Source of the DNA: Amaurobius ferox
Lineage: Eukaryota > Arthropoda > Arachnida > Araneae > Amaurobiidae
Length of the DNA: 64,000 nt
NCBI GenBank assembly: GCA_951213105.1
Contig: OX578137.1
Coordinates: forward strand, 75,181,104 to 75,245,103
Direction: 5' to 3'
The notes under the pieces: generated by a model
Seen by the model: only the letters and a program-made list of their open reading frames with translations
Database searches by the model: none
What the model was told of the DNA's origin: nothing
Shown here: positions 34,801 through 48,000 of the stretch, in pieces
Numbering within the stretch: the first letter of the stretch is position 1
Layout: each line of letters begins with the position of its first letter
Made by a program: the position numbers and the translations under genes

Positions 34801-37800
34801 TTCACATTGTAGTAGTTTCCTGTTTTCAGACATGGTACATTCTAACATTTACTTATAAATCCTAATATGAATGTTTAGATAGATGAAATGCTGGAAGACA
34901 AGTGATCATGTCGGAAACACTTGGGTTTCCTTCTTCAATGTGAGCAGGCCAGAAGCCTCTTCACATTTGGTATTTGACAAAAAGTTTGGTGCTAATACAA
35001 ACTTTTGCAGAATGCAGCAGATTAATTTTATTAAACTCATTGCTTGTTCATTGAACAGAGAAGTCAAACCCCTTAATTTTTTTTTTTAAATGATAGTTTT
35101 TGTATTTAGACTAAAATAATGCCTTATAATGTAGTTTTAAAGTTACTTTGGCCCATTAAAAACAAATAAAAGTGACATATTTCTTCCTCTATTGATCTAG
35201 TATCTTGTAAAAAGAATCACATGCTTAACATAACCTAAAAGCAGTTTGTGTTAATGTCAAATTAGGTTAAAAAAATCAGGCCCATGTCAAAAACCATGAC
35301 CCATATACCTCACTACTCCCTACTAATATAACTGAACATCATCACATGCATTTTCCTTTTGTATAAATTACAATACTTTTGGAATTTTTTTCTGCATATA
35401 CAATTTTTCAATCTATCTGATTGTTTACGTTATTGAGGTTAAATTGTAATCATTTATAATCATAAATTTCAAAATAATTGTCTTCATTCACAAGTTTTGA
35501 TTATACTACATATTGAACTACTACATATTAATTTTAACTTTTGAATTTTATATAATAAAGGTTCTATACTGAATTTAAAAAATATCATGTTTCTGTTTTG
35601 TAAACTAATAAATTCCTATGCAAATTGTCTTTGTTGGAAGGATGCCAAACATCTTTGAAATCAATCTTTATAAAACTAAGAAAGGTATACCAAATAAAAC
35701 TAATATCTAAAAAAGGCTTACACCGATGTTATCTAGAAAGGAGTATGTGTGAATGCGGTATGTTTGGAAAACTTGGATCTAAAACATTTTGTTTTTAATA
35801 TTGATCTACTTTTATATTAAGACTACTTAATGTAATTCTATTAATTTTTTTATTTAGAAAATGTAATATAAATTTTAAATTTATTCATATTTATTCTAAA
35901 AGGTTTTATTTTTTTTTATGATTTATTTTATTATCTATCATTATTGCTTTTTTTTTTCTGTGTACTTAATCATACTTATTTTCTACAGAGTTGCTCCTCT
36001 TAATACTGATGTACTGTATTTGAAACCTGAAAGAAGAAATGTGCAAGTATGCCTTCTTTTGTACATTTAAAAAAAAAATGTTAAATGAATTTATATTTAA
36101 AACCTGATATATATGATTTAACTTTGAAATCAGATTCATTAAGTGTGTCTTGTTTTATAATATAAGGAGCTGGTCTAATTGTGATTTTGAAACATATAAT
36201 ATTCCTTTTCCAATAAGATGTCACATTCTCAGAAGAAGATATAGAGGGATATAGGGGACACAAGAAGATGTAGGGGAGGATACAGTAGAATAATGTGAAG
36301 GAAATAACAATGGGAAATATTCATGAACTAAACTTGGTATACAAATGGGAAACTTGACTAATAAATATCTCCTTTGTCACATTTTTAAGTATACATAAAT
36401 TTCTACAAACATTTCTAAAAATAAGATGAAATAGATCTGAAAATAGGCACTCACTACAGGTCGATTAAACAACACAATTTGGCTATTAAATGAAACAACT
36501 AACCGGCCCACCTTCCCTATTCCACACTTTTTTGCCAAATGCTCCAGGTGTTCTTACTCCAAATTAGAGTGAATTTTTTTTCAATTTCTGGCATTGTATT
36601 CTCACTCCCTGTGAAAAGGAAACCAAAGGTTTGCTTTAAAAGTTCTGCAACAGTTCATAACCAAATTTCATCAGATTTGGCAACAACTATGCATGTGCAA
36701 GACTATAACTTTTAAACATTTCTGTACTACAATATCATTTTATGAGGATTAATTACAACAATGCATATTTTATTTAATATTAGGAAATGGACAAAAGAGC
36801 TAGACTCGAAGTTTGCTTGACTATAATCTGGAATGCTAGTAAATAACTTTTTTAAATTATCACTCTGTCATTTTTATTGAAATTTTATTATTTTCTGTTT
36901 GATTTTCTTGTGTTCTGTGATAAATATTTTGTCTGTGATAAATATTTTGTTCTTTTGTAGAAGCTAGAATTTAAAATTATTTATTTTTTTCACAGTTAAT
37001 CAAAGAAATTGCAGCCTTTCCTGATGCTGTCTTACCGGTTCCTGGCAGACAACATTCATCCATACAAACAGATCTCTACCTGGAGGAACTTTGTGATGTC
37101 ATTGAAGCAGCAGATGCTGAAAGTGAAACAGACCCTCTCTTAGATAGACCCCCATCTCCTCTTTTTATCCCTGCAAAATCTGGTCCAGATGTAGCAACAC
37201 AGATCTATCCTGGCGAAGTATGTTATAGTATGTACTAGTACAATGCCTGATTTGTAGTTTATAGAAGACAATACATGTGGCTATTGACGCCCCCTTCAAA
37301 ACATTTTAGAATTTGTGTACCATGAACAGTAAATGCATTTTTAAAGTATATAGAAAGTGTGTTAATGACACAGAATTCTACATGTATATAAATATTTATT
37401 TGATATAGTGATATAAATTTAACTGAAAATCACAGTAAATATTTTTTAAACTATATAGTAGCATCTTTTTCATTTTACTGGTATTCTCAGTTATTTAAAA
37501 AATCATTTTTCAATTTGAGAGTTTGATAATTTTTTTGAGAGTTTGAGATATGCTTTGTGAGTCTAAATCAGGACAAAGTACAAATTCATATATAATAATC
37601 CCTTTTATCAAGTCTGTTCAGAAATAATGAAGAAAGTATTATATGTTTCACAGTACAATATGTCCCCGGCCGTCCAACTGGTTACTCTAAGTCCTCTGGA
37701 CGAGTCGGACGGTCTGGGTCTTCAACAGTACAATATGTCCAAGAAACTTTTTAAACTGAGTTTTTAGTTTATGGAGTCATTAGAAAATAAGATTTATGGA

Positions 37801-38841
37801 AATTCGACTAGGACATGGGTTCATAAGTAGGGTTAGTATATGTTAGGGTGAAGTAAAAAGAAGGTAACTTTTGTTTGTTTTCTGTTTAGAAGTAACAATA
37901 AAAGCTGCCTTTTGATTATCTTATCAAAAAGTATATATATACAGGGTGTCCCAAAAACATTGACCTCGGCTTTTATTCCTTAAATATTGATCTTAGGCAT
38001 ACATAATAAATTACAAAGTTGCATAAAAAAAGGTACAGAATTTTTTGAAATCGATTAAAATTTTCAGAGGATTAAATTTGAAGAAATGCAAAATTAAAAT
38101 TTTTATACGGCCCCCTGTGCAAAAACATTTCCAATGAGTAAAATGTGCCCTATACACTAATAAGGTAATGTACAAAATTCCAGCATTTTATCATAAAAAT
38201 TCCCAGAGATATGAAAAGACAAAAGTGCTGACTTAAACCACTTTTCGATTCATCGACATGGGTTCGCAGTGGGGAAAAATTATGTCGGCAGATCGCGTTT
38301 CACGGGTCATGCACAAATTACGAAAGAAAACAATGGTTACATAAATAAATAATAATTTTGCTATTTAGTGGTACAAAAGTATCTACACTGTGTAGAAATA
38401 ATAACTTTACACAATTATTACAAAGCTTGTTCAAAATATTTTCCATCCATACCTATACAGAGCTGCATTCACCTGATAACAAGCCTATGATGCATTTCTG
38501 CATTGCATCATTTGCACTCTTGCTGTAAACATTTACATTTTAATTTATGATTAATCCCTCAACAACTTTGTTTAAACATATCTAGGACTTTTTATGATAA
38601 AATGCTGAAATTTTGTACATCACGTTATTAGTGTATGCGGCACATTTTAGGCATTGGAAATGTTTTTCTATGGGGGCCATATAAAAATTTAAATTTTGTA
38701 TTTCTTATAATTTAATTCCCTGAAAATTTTAATGGATTTCATTAAAATTCCGTACCTTTTTTTACGCAACTTTGTAATTTATTATACATGTCTAAGATCA
38801 ATATTTAAGGAATAAAAGCCAAGGTCAATGTTTTTGGACAC

Positions 38842-38891
<50 letters not shown>

Positions 38892-41800
38892 ATTACTTAT
38901 GTAGATAAAGCCTCTAATAATTATGCTATTATTTGTAAAAAATTCTATATTCAATATCTGCTAGATTATTTAAAAAATAATAGTCTATTTAAAATTGATT
39001 CACACTCTCTTAATAGTATCAAATTGAAAATTATCAATATGTATAGTGATTTAGATATTAATAATAAATTTTTGACATTTCCATATATTGTGCTTATACC
39101 TAAATTTCATAAAAATCCTATTAAATTTAGAACTGTTACTAGTGGTCATAATTCATACTCTACCACTGCTAGTAAATTATTACTAAATTATTTAAATGTA
39201 CTAAATAGCAATTTACGAGATTCTGGTGATAGCTACATTATTCTAAATAACAGTAAGGAATTAAAAAATAAATTAAAAACGCATGGTAAAATAATAGGAT
39301 TTCAAACTTTTGATTTTAAAGATCTATTTAATAATATTAAGATCACTGATCTATATGATGTCATTTTAGCTTTATATAATGCTTATATTACTAAACATTC
39401 TAATCTTACAAAATTTACCAATTTTCCTAAGCTTCTCCATTTTGTTCTTTTCAATAATTATATCTTTCAAGGTAATAAATTATACTTACAAGTCTCAGGT
39501 GTTCCACAAGGTGGCTGTAGTAGCAGTATGTTAGCTAATTTATACCTATATCATTATGAAAAATTCTTTACTTCAACTGATTATAAAATTTATAGATATG
39601 TAGATGATCTGATTTGTCTTGTATTTACTGATAACTATGTCATAGATATAGATTTCTATCCGGATAATTTGGAATTAATACCTAATGAAACTTCTATTAG
39701 TAATAATGTTTATTATTTGGATTTAAATCTAATTATAGAACCTGCTCATGGGATAGTTACTAAATTATATGATAAAAAAGATTTTTTTAAATTTAATATT
39801 AATAAATTATTACCTTTTAATTCCTGCAACTCGATTCAATTGTTTAGAAATATTATACTTAATCAACTTTTTAGAATTTATAGATTATCAGATAAAAAAT
39901 TTCATGCTTTGCACATTAATAACCTCAAAATTACCAGTAAAATGTATCAATATCCTGCATATTTAGTCAATAGTATAGTTAATAAGTTTCGATTAGCCTA
40001 AAATTCTCATATTCTCCCCTTATTATCTTATTTTAGCCGTACTTCTTCATTCTCCTGCAATTATATTTTCATCTTTTTATCTCGAAGCTTTAACAGTTGA
40101 ATAACTCATTTTATTGCTTTTGCGCAGTACTGTTTTTATTACTCTCTTTGGCAACAGCAAATCACATCTTTTCATTTTGGCATATGGCAACGATGATCCA
40201 GTCATATTTTGCTCGTCATGGTTGCGCTGAAGAGGTGCGTTTTGAGGTATTTATGTTTCCTTTATTGTTCCAATCTTTATGCTTGTCGTCCATATAACAC
40301 AAGTTTATAGATAAAATCTATCTTGTGTTTCAGAAACAAGCATTTTTGTGTTCATTTCGAAAAGATATATGGACCCGATGAGAATTTTTTCGAAATGAAC
40401 TTTTCGTAAGCCTAATCTCGTAAGCCTAAATCTCCTCCATGTGCAAGCTTTTTTGCTTGATTTTTTTGTTTTCTTATTTGCATTCCTCATTTTTGAAATT
40501 TCTTGATTGTCTTTGTCCTTATGACTTGCATTATGCTTTATTATTTCCTCTTGTATTTGTAGAAAATTTTGGAATAGTGTATTATGAGTTACTACATACA
40601 TTCTAACTTTGGATTTAATAATTTATTTTTATATTGAAAACATTTTATTTATTAGCTGCATTTGCGCAATAAATTAAATGTATATTGCATTGTCATTTAC
40701 ATTCTTATACTACACTGTTTAGTTTATCTAACTTTTCATTTATGAACTATCCTTATTCCTAATTCCTTTTGTATGCTTCGTATTAAAGAAACATTCTATT
40801 TGCTATCTATTCAAATTTATGCTGCATTTGCGCTAAATTTAGTAATAGAATTTATTTTAATTCATTTTAATTTTTTATTATGTATTACTTTCTCTACTTT
40901 CATCCATTGTTAATTGTAGTTTATTGTGGCTCATTCTCCTATTTTATTCTTTTCTTTTATTTGCATAGGTTACTTATTATATTTTTGCTTAAAGTATTAT
41001 TAATTATTGTCTTCCTTTCTGTTTTATTATTTGGTAAATATTTGTATTGCAATTATTCTTTAGCTATTAGTAATTTAATATTAGAATTTCCTTATTCTAG
41101 TGCTGCCATCTATCGTTTTTTAAAGCTAACTGCAAATTTTCTTCGCTATTAGTAATTAAATATTAGAAGTATCTTATTCTAGTGCTGCCATCTATCGTTA
41201 TTATTTCTTACTAATTTATTGGTTTTGTGTTTTTATGACTGGGTAATTGCAATTGGGATTTTTGTATTGATGTTATAGATACCTTTTATAAACTGTACTT
41301 TTTAGTGCAATCTTTTTATTACTTTTTTGGACAGGATTCTATGTGAATTCCAGATTTACACAGTATATATTTTATTATACCTTGTGTTTTAATTAATCTA
41401 GTTTAGAACTGATTATATTTATATTGTTAATCAATTCTTTTTATCTTGTAATATCCTACTTATTACATTTTATTAGGTTTACATGGACTTAGTTGTATAT
41501 ATTTTTATATATAAGCAATTATTTTATTTTTATTTATATTATTTATAAATGTTAATGCTATTCTCTTTATATTACTTTAACTCTTATGAATTACACATCT
41601 TATTTGATTTAGTGACTGGCAAATATATTTATTCTTGTTATTATATAATTTGATAAATATTGCCCGGTATTTACAATTTAGTTGGGAATTGTTTAGACCG
41701 TTATCATTTTACCAACAGTGTGCCATGGATTGTTTTGGATATAATAATTGCCCAGCTAAAAATTATAACTTCAATGAATGTAAGAATAAAAATTGTAAAA

Positions 41801-44800
41801 CCTGCCCATATGCTTCTAACTCACAAATTACTAATCTAAATAGTCATAAGACTTTCTGTAAAATTTTTAATTGCATCTACAAATTATCTTGTAATATATG
41901 TAATATATCTTATATAGGACAAACCAGTAATCCTATTCATCTACGTATGAATGTACATAGAGATCATGTTAAAAAATATGTCCACAATAATAATTTTCTT
42001 CCTACTTCTAATAAAATCGAATATAAACACTTTGCTCATCATGGTTTTGAAAATATAACTATACATATTTTGGACATTAAAATAAATACTGTTGATAGAT
42101 TATTCTTTGAAAACTTCTATATTAAATCACATTGTACTCTGTTTCCATATGGATTAAATCAGTTATATCTCAATGGTAATATTGTTAAGAATAATTTTGT
42201 AGATAATAAATATTCTATTTTTAATCACCTTTTTTTTAAACCTCTTTTACATAATAGTAAATTGGCTAAACTCAAAAGATTTAAACGCGGTAAAGGAAGC
42301 TCCTCCCAATATGATATTAAAGCGGAGATTAAAAGTATGCATCAACAATTCAATAACACATATCAATGGAAATTTATTAAATCATGGGTATTTGCAGTTA
42401 AGAAAAAACAATTAAACACAGTTTATGCTATTTTCTTAAAGTTAAATCTTACTAATGAACATTTTAATCATATTTTCTATGATTTGCTCATTACTAGATC
42501 AAAATATTTAAAAATAAAACTTAATCAATTTCATCATAATAACTGTTCCAATTCTTATTGTGTAATATCATTTAAGCATCCTATTTATAATTCCATAAAC
42601 TTTAAGAATTTATTTAATCAATTTCATCATTTATTGCCTGTAAAGGATTTGAATGTTACAAAAACTTTTAAATATAACAAGCCTATTGGAAGTACCATTT
42701 TTAATTACAATGCAATTTCAAAATCTCTCTCAGTTGACATAGATTCCTCAACAAATTTAGATGGTGAATGTATTTGTAGTGCTGATAATTATGCTGAATT
42801 TATAAATCCACAATTGGGTCATATAGTTACTGGAGACTTAGCCATTGTAAAAGATAAATCTTTAAGAACTATAATGTCATTTGGCACTAAATTCAGGTTA
42901 CCTTCATGTAATAATTCTAAACAAGTGTTAAAGTCAATCAATCTGGACCTTGATAAATTTATTTATGGATTAGCTTCTAAATATGCTCAGCCTTTAGAGG
43001 CATTTAATATGTGGAAATTTACTATTTTAAGATCTATTAAAAATACCATTTGTAGTATTAATTTATCTAGATCCATATATAATATGGATAATATAAAGCA
43101 TTCTGTTAATGATTTACATAGATCTTTTGTTATTACTTATGTAGATAAAGCCTCTAATAATTATGCTATTATTTGTAAAAAATTCTATATTCAATATCTG
43201 CTAGATTATTTAAAAAATAATAGTCTATTTAAAATTGATTCACACTCTCTTAATAGTATCAAATTGAAAATTATCAATATGTATAGTGATTTAGATATTA
43301 ATAATAAATTTTTGACATTTCCATATATTGTGCTTATACCTAAATTTCATAAAAATCCTATTAAATTTAGAACTGTTACTAGTGGTCATAATTCATACTC
43401 TACCACTGCTAGTAAATTATTACTAAATTATTTAAATGTACTAAATAGCAATTTACGAGATTCTGGTGATAGCTACATTATTCTAAATAACAGTAAGGAA
43501 TTAAAAAATAAATTAAAAACGCATGGTAAAATAATAGGATTTCAAACTTTTGATTTTAAAGATCTATTTAATAATATTAAGATCACTGATCTATATGATG
43601 TCATTTTAGCTTTATATAATGCTTATATTACTAAACATTCTAATCTTACAAAATTTACCAATTTTCCTAAGCTTCTCCATTTTGTTCTTTTCAATAATTA
43701 TATCTTTCAAGGTAATAAATTATACTTACAAGTCTCAGGTGTTCCACAAGGTGGCTGTAGTAGCAGTATGTTAGCTAATTTATACCTATATCATTATGAA
43801 AAATTCTTTACTTCAACTGATTATAAAATTTATAGATATGTAGATGATCTGATTTGTCTTGTATTTACTGATAACTATGTCATAGATATAGATTTCTATC
43901 CGGATAATTTGGAATTAATACCTAATGAAACTTCTATTAGTAATAATGTTTATTATTTGGATTTAAATCTAATTATAGAACCTGCTCATGGGATAGTTAC
44001 TAAATTATATGATAAAAAAGATTTTTTTAAATTTAATATTAATAAATTATTACCTTTTAATTCCTGCAACTCGATTCAATTGTTTAGAAATATTATACTT
44101 AATCAACTTTTTAGAATTTATAGATTATCAGATAAAAAATTTCATGCTTTGCACATTAATAACCTCAAAATTACCAGTAAAATGTATCAATATCCTGCAT
44201 ATTTAGTCAATAGTATAGTTAATAAGTTTCGATTAGCCTAAAATTCTCATATTCTCCCCTTATTATCTTATTTTAGCCGTACTTCTTCATTCTCCTGCAA
44301 TTATATTTTCATCTTTTTATCTCGAAGCTTTAACAGTTGAATAACTCATTTTATTGCTTTTGCGCAGTACTGTTTTTATTACTCTCTTTGGCAACAGCAA
44401 ATCACATCTTTTCATTTTGGCATATGGCAACGATGATCCAGTCATATTTTGCTCGTCATGGTTGCGCTGAAGAGGTGCGTTTTGAGGTATTTATGTTTCC
44501 TTTATTGTTCCAATCTTTATGCTTGTCGTCCATATAACACAAGTTTATAGATAAAATCTATCTTGTGTTTCAGAAACAAGCATTTTTGTGTTCATTTCGA
44601 AAAGATATATGGACCCGATGAGAATTTTTTCGAAATGAACTTTTCGTAAGCCTAATCTCGTAAGCCTAAATCTCCTCCATGTGCAAGCTTTTTTGCTTGA
44701 TTTTTTTGTTTTCTTATTTGCATTCCTCATTTTTGAAATTTCTTGATTGTCTTTGTCCTTATGACTTGCATTATGCTTTATTATTTCCTCTTGTATTTGT

Positions 44801-44862
44801 AGAAAATTTTGGAATAGTGTATTATGAGTTACTACATACATTCTAACTTTGGATTTAATAAT

Positions 44863-44901
<39 letters not shown>

Positions 44902-45012
44902 ATTCATATGAAAAAATGAGGGAAATGACCAAATGCAATGTGTGCTGCTTTGCGCCAACTTCTGGAGAATAATTGGATAACTGTGAAAATAATTTTAATT
45001 TTTTATGTTTAC

Positions 45013-45054
<42 letters not shown>

Positions 45055-48000
45055 TGTATATATATATATATATATATTCTGTATATATATATATATATAT
45101 ATGTAATGTATGTGGAAATAATCCAGGGAAGAGACATTTTCACATAACCAAAATCTATTTTATTATATCACATTCAAAATAGATATAATTACATTGGACA
45201 GCCGAGCTCTGGTATCCAACTCTCAAGAAATCTTAATGCCGTCTTCATAGTTCTCTACAAGTACAAATTGCATTTATATTGGAGGGGGAGGGATGATATG
45301 AGGCATGTGGCTGCTGTCTTCGCGTTGATTAGGCTTTAAAAATGTGATTGGAATGCAGTTTCATATGAGAACATTTAAGATTAGTGACCATATATGGTAT
45401 GATCGAGGAAAAGAGGAAGTGTCTGCAGACCTGTTAATATTAGTGGCGTGGGATAGAATTTAATGAGGTTGCAGCATGTGCTGGACATGAGATAGGAATT
45501 TGGAAATATAATTGTGAAAGAAAAGGGCATGTTATTGGAATAGGCTTAAAATTTATGTATCATATATATGTATATATATATACTAGCCAAATACCCTTTG
45601 AAAATCAACGGTTTCTTAATAAGCAACACCCCTTTTGAACTATCTACCCATACACAATCTTCCTTTACAATGTCAATTTTTGAATAATCCGTGTTTCACA
45701 TTTATTCGGAAAATCGAATATTTTGGTGTGCAGAACCCTTTAAAGAAGAAAATATTGGAAAACATGTTGGGGGGGGGGGGGGGGAGAAAAGAAGAACTTT
45801 ATGATATACCAAAGAAAATAACATTCTTAATATTTCTGGAACATACCTAAACATGTAAAGTATCTAAAATCTGAAATAAATCTGGAAATGCGCCATTTGA
45901 TCAGTTTCTCCCTAAGTGTACAAATATGTACTCTTGTAAAATATTAAAAAATGGCACTTTCCTAAGAATAAAAAACATTAAAAGAAAAGAAAGAGAACAC
46001 AGATTTTAGGCTTTCAAAATCTAACGTTTATTAAAATTTAAACTTCATTTTAAAAGAATTTTCAAAACATTTTACATCTCATTAACTAGACAAATTAAAC
46101 ATCTTAAATAATTTAAATAAATTGAATTTATACAAAGGCCGGTCGTTTAGTGGTTAGTACAAACGTTAGAATATTAAATTTAAAGTTAATATGTTAAACT
46201 TATTCAATTATTTGTCAAAACTAGAATTTGGGATAAAAGAACATAAGTTAGCCAAAAGGGAATTTAGAACAAAATTTAAAACCTCAGGTTCAGGTGACCT
46301 AAAATATATAGGTCAAAAGGGGTCTTATTTAATGCTAACTCAATTAAACTTTAAAATAGTCTAAACCAACAGAAGCAATTAAAAATTAGCATTTAAAAGA
46401 TATCACCCGGATGTAGAGCCGTCATGGAACATGCTGGATGCATCAGATCCCAACAGATGAGACAAAGATGGAAAGGCAAAAGTCCAATGGAAAAGCAAAA
46501 GTCCAATGGAAAAGCAAAGATGGAAAGGCAAAAGTTCGCTTAAATACGAGGAAAACTATCCATTCCAGTCCAAAAGAAGGACCGTTCACACGACAGCAAG
46601 CTCCTCAACGTCATAAAATTTGATTAGCACAAACTCCAATCAACGATTTCTTCATCGGAACAATGGACACTTCTTTACTCATCAGTACTAAACGCCGAGC
46701 ATATAGTCCAGTAATCACATATGGAAATGCCGACTCAATACGTCATTTAAAGAATGCACACGGATAGCGATAAACAACCATTTAATTGGCGTCATAGCAC
46801 TTCTCAAATCTACAGGGCATGCGAGAACTTGTAGACGCAATAATTTCAGATGCTCTTGAATGTTTATAATAAACATCGCCTCCACGGCAGGAAAAACAGA
46901 TTGAAGATGCTACAACTTCATAACAGGTCAGACGTTTAATTAGCCGGGATTAACATTTTATTTTATACGCAGCGTTAAGAGTACGCACTTAAGTCATAGC
47001 AGGAAACTTGAATCGTTAGCTGAACATCGTAAATTAAAAGCGAACAAGATTAAAAGTCGCGAAAATAAAACATTCCACAGAATGTGTCTAACGGCACAGG
47101 AGAGCTTAATAGCTTACATCCTTTAGTTCTAATCAATAAGAAGAAGAGAAATGGAATTTCAAAGCAGACAAAAATTAAAAAGAAATGAAGTGAAACAATT
47201 TGGAAATATACGAATTCGGCAATAATTTAAATATGAACGATTCTGAAATATTTAAAAAGCTGAAAATAGAATAAAACTGAAAAATTGCAATGAATTAACG
47301 AATTTTTAACCGAGAGCAATAAATTTGGAATCAAATCAAAGGGAATAAAAAGGGCAATAAATGGAATTGCAAATTAGCCAATTTAAAAAAATTTAAATTG
47401 CTAAAACCTAAAAAGGAACAAACTTTCGCTGTTTTTAACACAAAACCTATGGAATAGAATATATTTGGAACAGAAGAATATCAAAACCAAAACAGTTGGA
47501 AAATGAATAACTAAAAGAGAATGACTATGTAAATAAGACCCCTGAACACGTTTAAATTAAAAACGAAATTCCTAAAATTATTAAATATCCAAAGGTATAA
47601 CCCAACAAACAACCCCTCCCCCCCCTTAAATAAACATTTTTGAAAATCTCCATTATTCTTGGGTTTTCTATCAGATGATTCACCTATATATGAAATATCA
47701 AGCTTCTATCACATTTTAAAAAGGGCATTTCTCCTTTATTTCGAAAATCGAACATTTTGGTGTGCGGCACCAGCTGAAGTAGAGAATATTGGAAAGCTGA
47801 AATTGTACATTTTCTTCCTTCCAAATTATCTACCTGTACACCAAATTTGGAATCTCTATCTCATCCCGAAAAATGCTTTTTATCATTTCATATTTCAAAT
47901 TTTTTTCTCTGGAGCACCCCCTTAATCGAACATTTCCGAGAAACTCTATTCGTCTTGGGTGTTTTCATTAAATAATTAGCCCATATACCAAATTTCAAGC

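Larger units (their letters stand above)
38889..40634 (+). mobile_element. Naiad-type Penelope-like element, 5'-truncated tandem copy (pseudo-LTR)
   Basis: These 1,746 bp repeat 43129-44874 in direct orientation (offset 4,240). Every segment compared by eye is identical. The copy begins abruptly inside the reverse transcriptase frame after a TA run. It runs through the stop codon at 40001 and a 630-bp 3' region, and passes straight into the 5' region of the full-length copy at about 40635. Head-to-tail arrangement of a truncated and a complete copy is characteristic of Penelope-like elements. Confidence 0.9.
40635..44874 (+). mobile_element. Naiad-type Penelope-like element, full-length copy
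   Basis: 4,240 bp from the junction with the truncated copy to the TA run at 44875. It includes the 5' region, one long ORF and a 630-bp 3' region with the second hammerhead-like motif. No intron is evident in the frame. The (TA)n runs on the outer sides of the tandem suggest insertion into a TA microsatellite. Confidence 0.9.

Noticed and set aside
40097..40601. Small frames in the 3' region of the Penelope-like element (66 and 98 codons), repeated at 44337-44841
   Set aside because: They are identical only because the element is duplicated. They show no domain, and the minus-strand one overlaps the ribozyme-like structure.
44938..45182. Two 69-codon frames with Ile-Tyr repeats
   Set aside because: They are translations of TA microsatellites.
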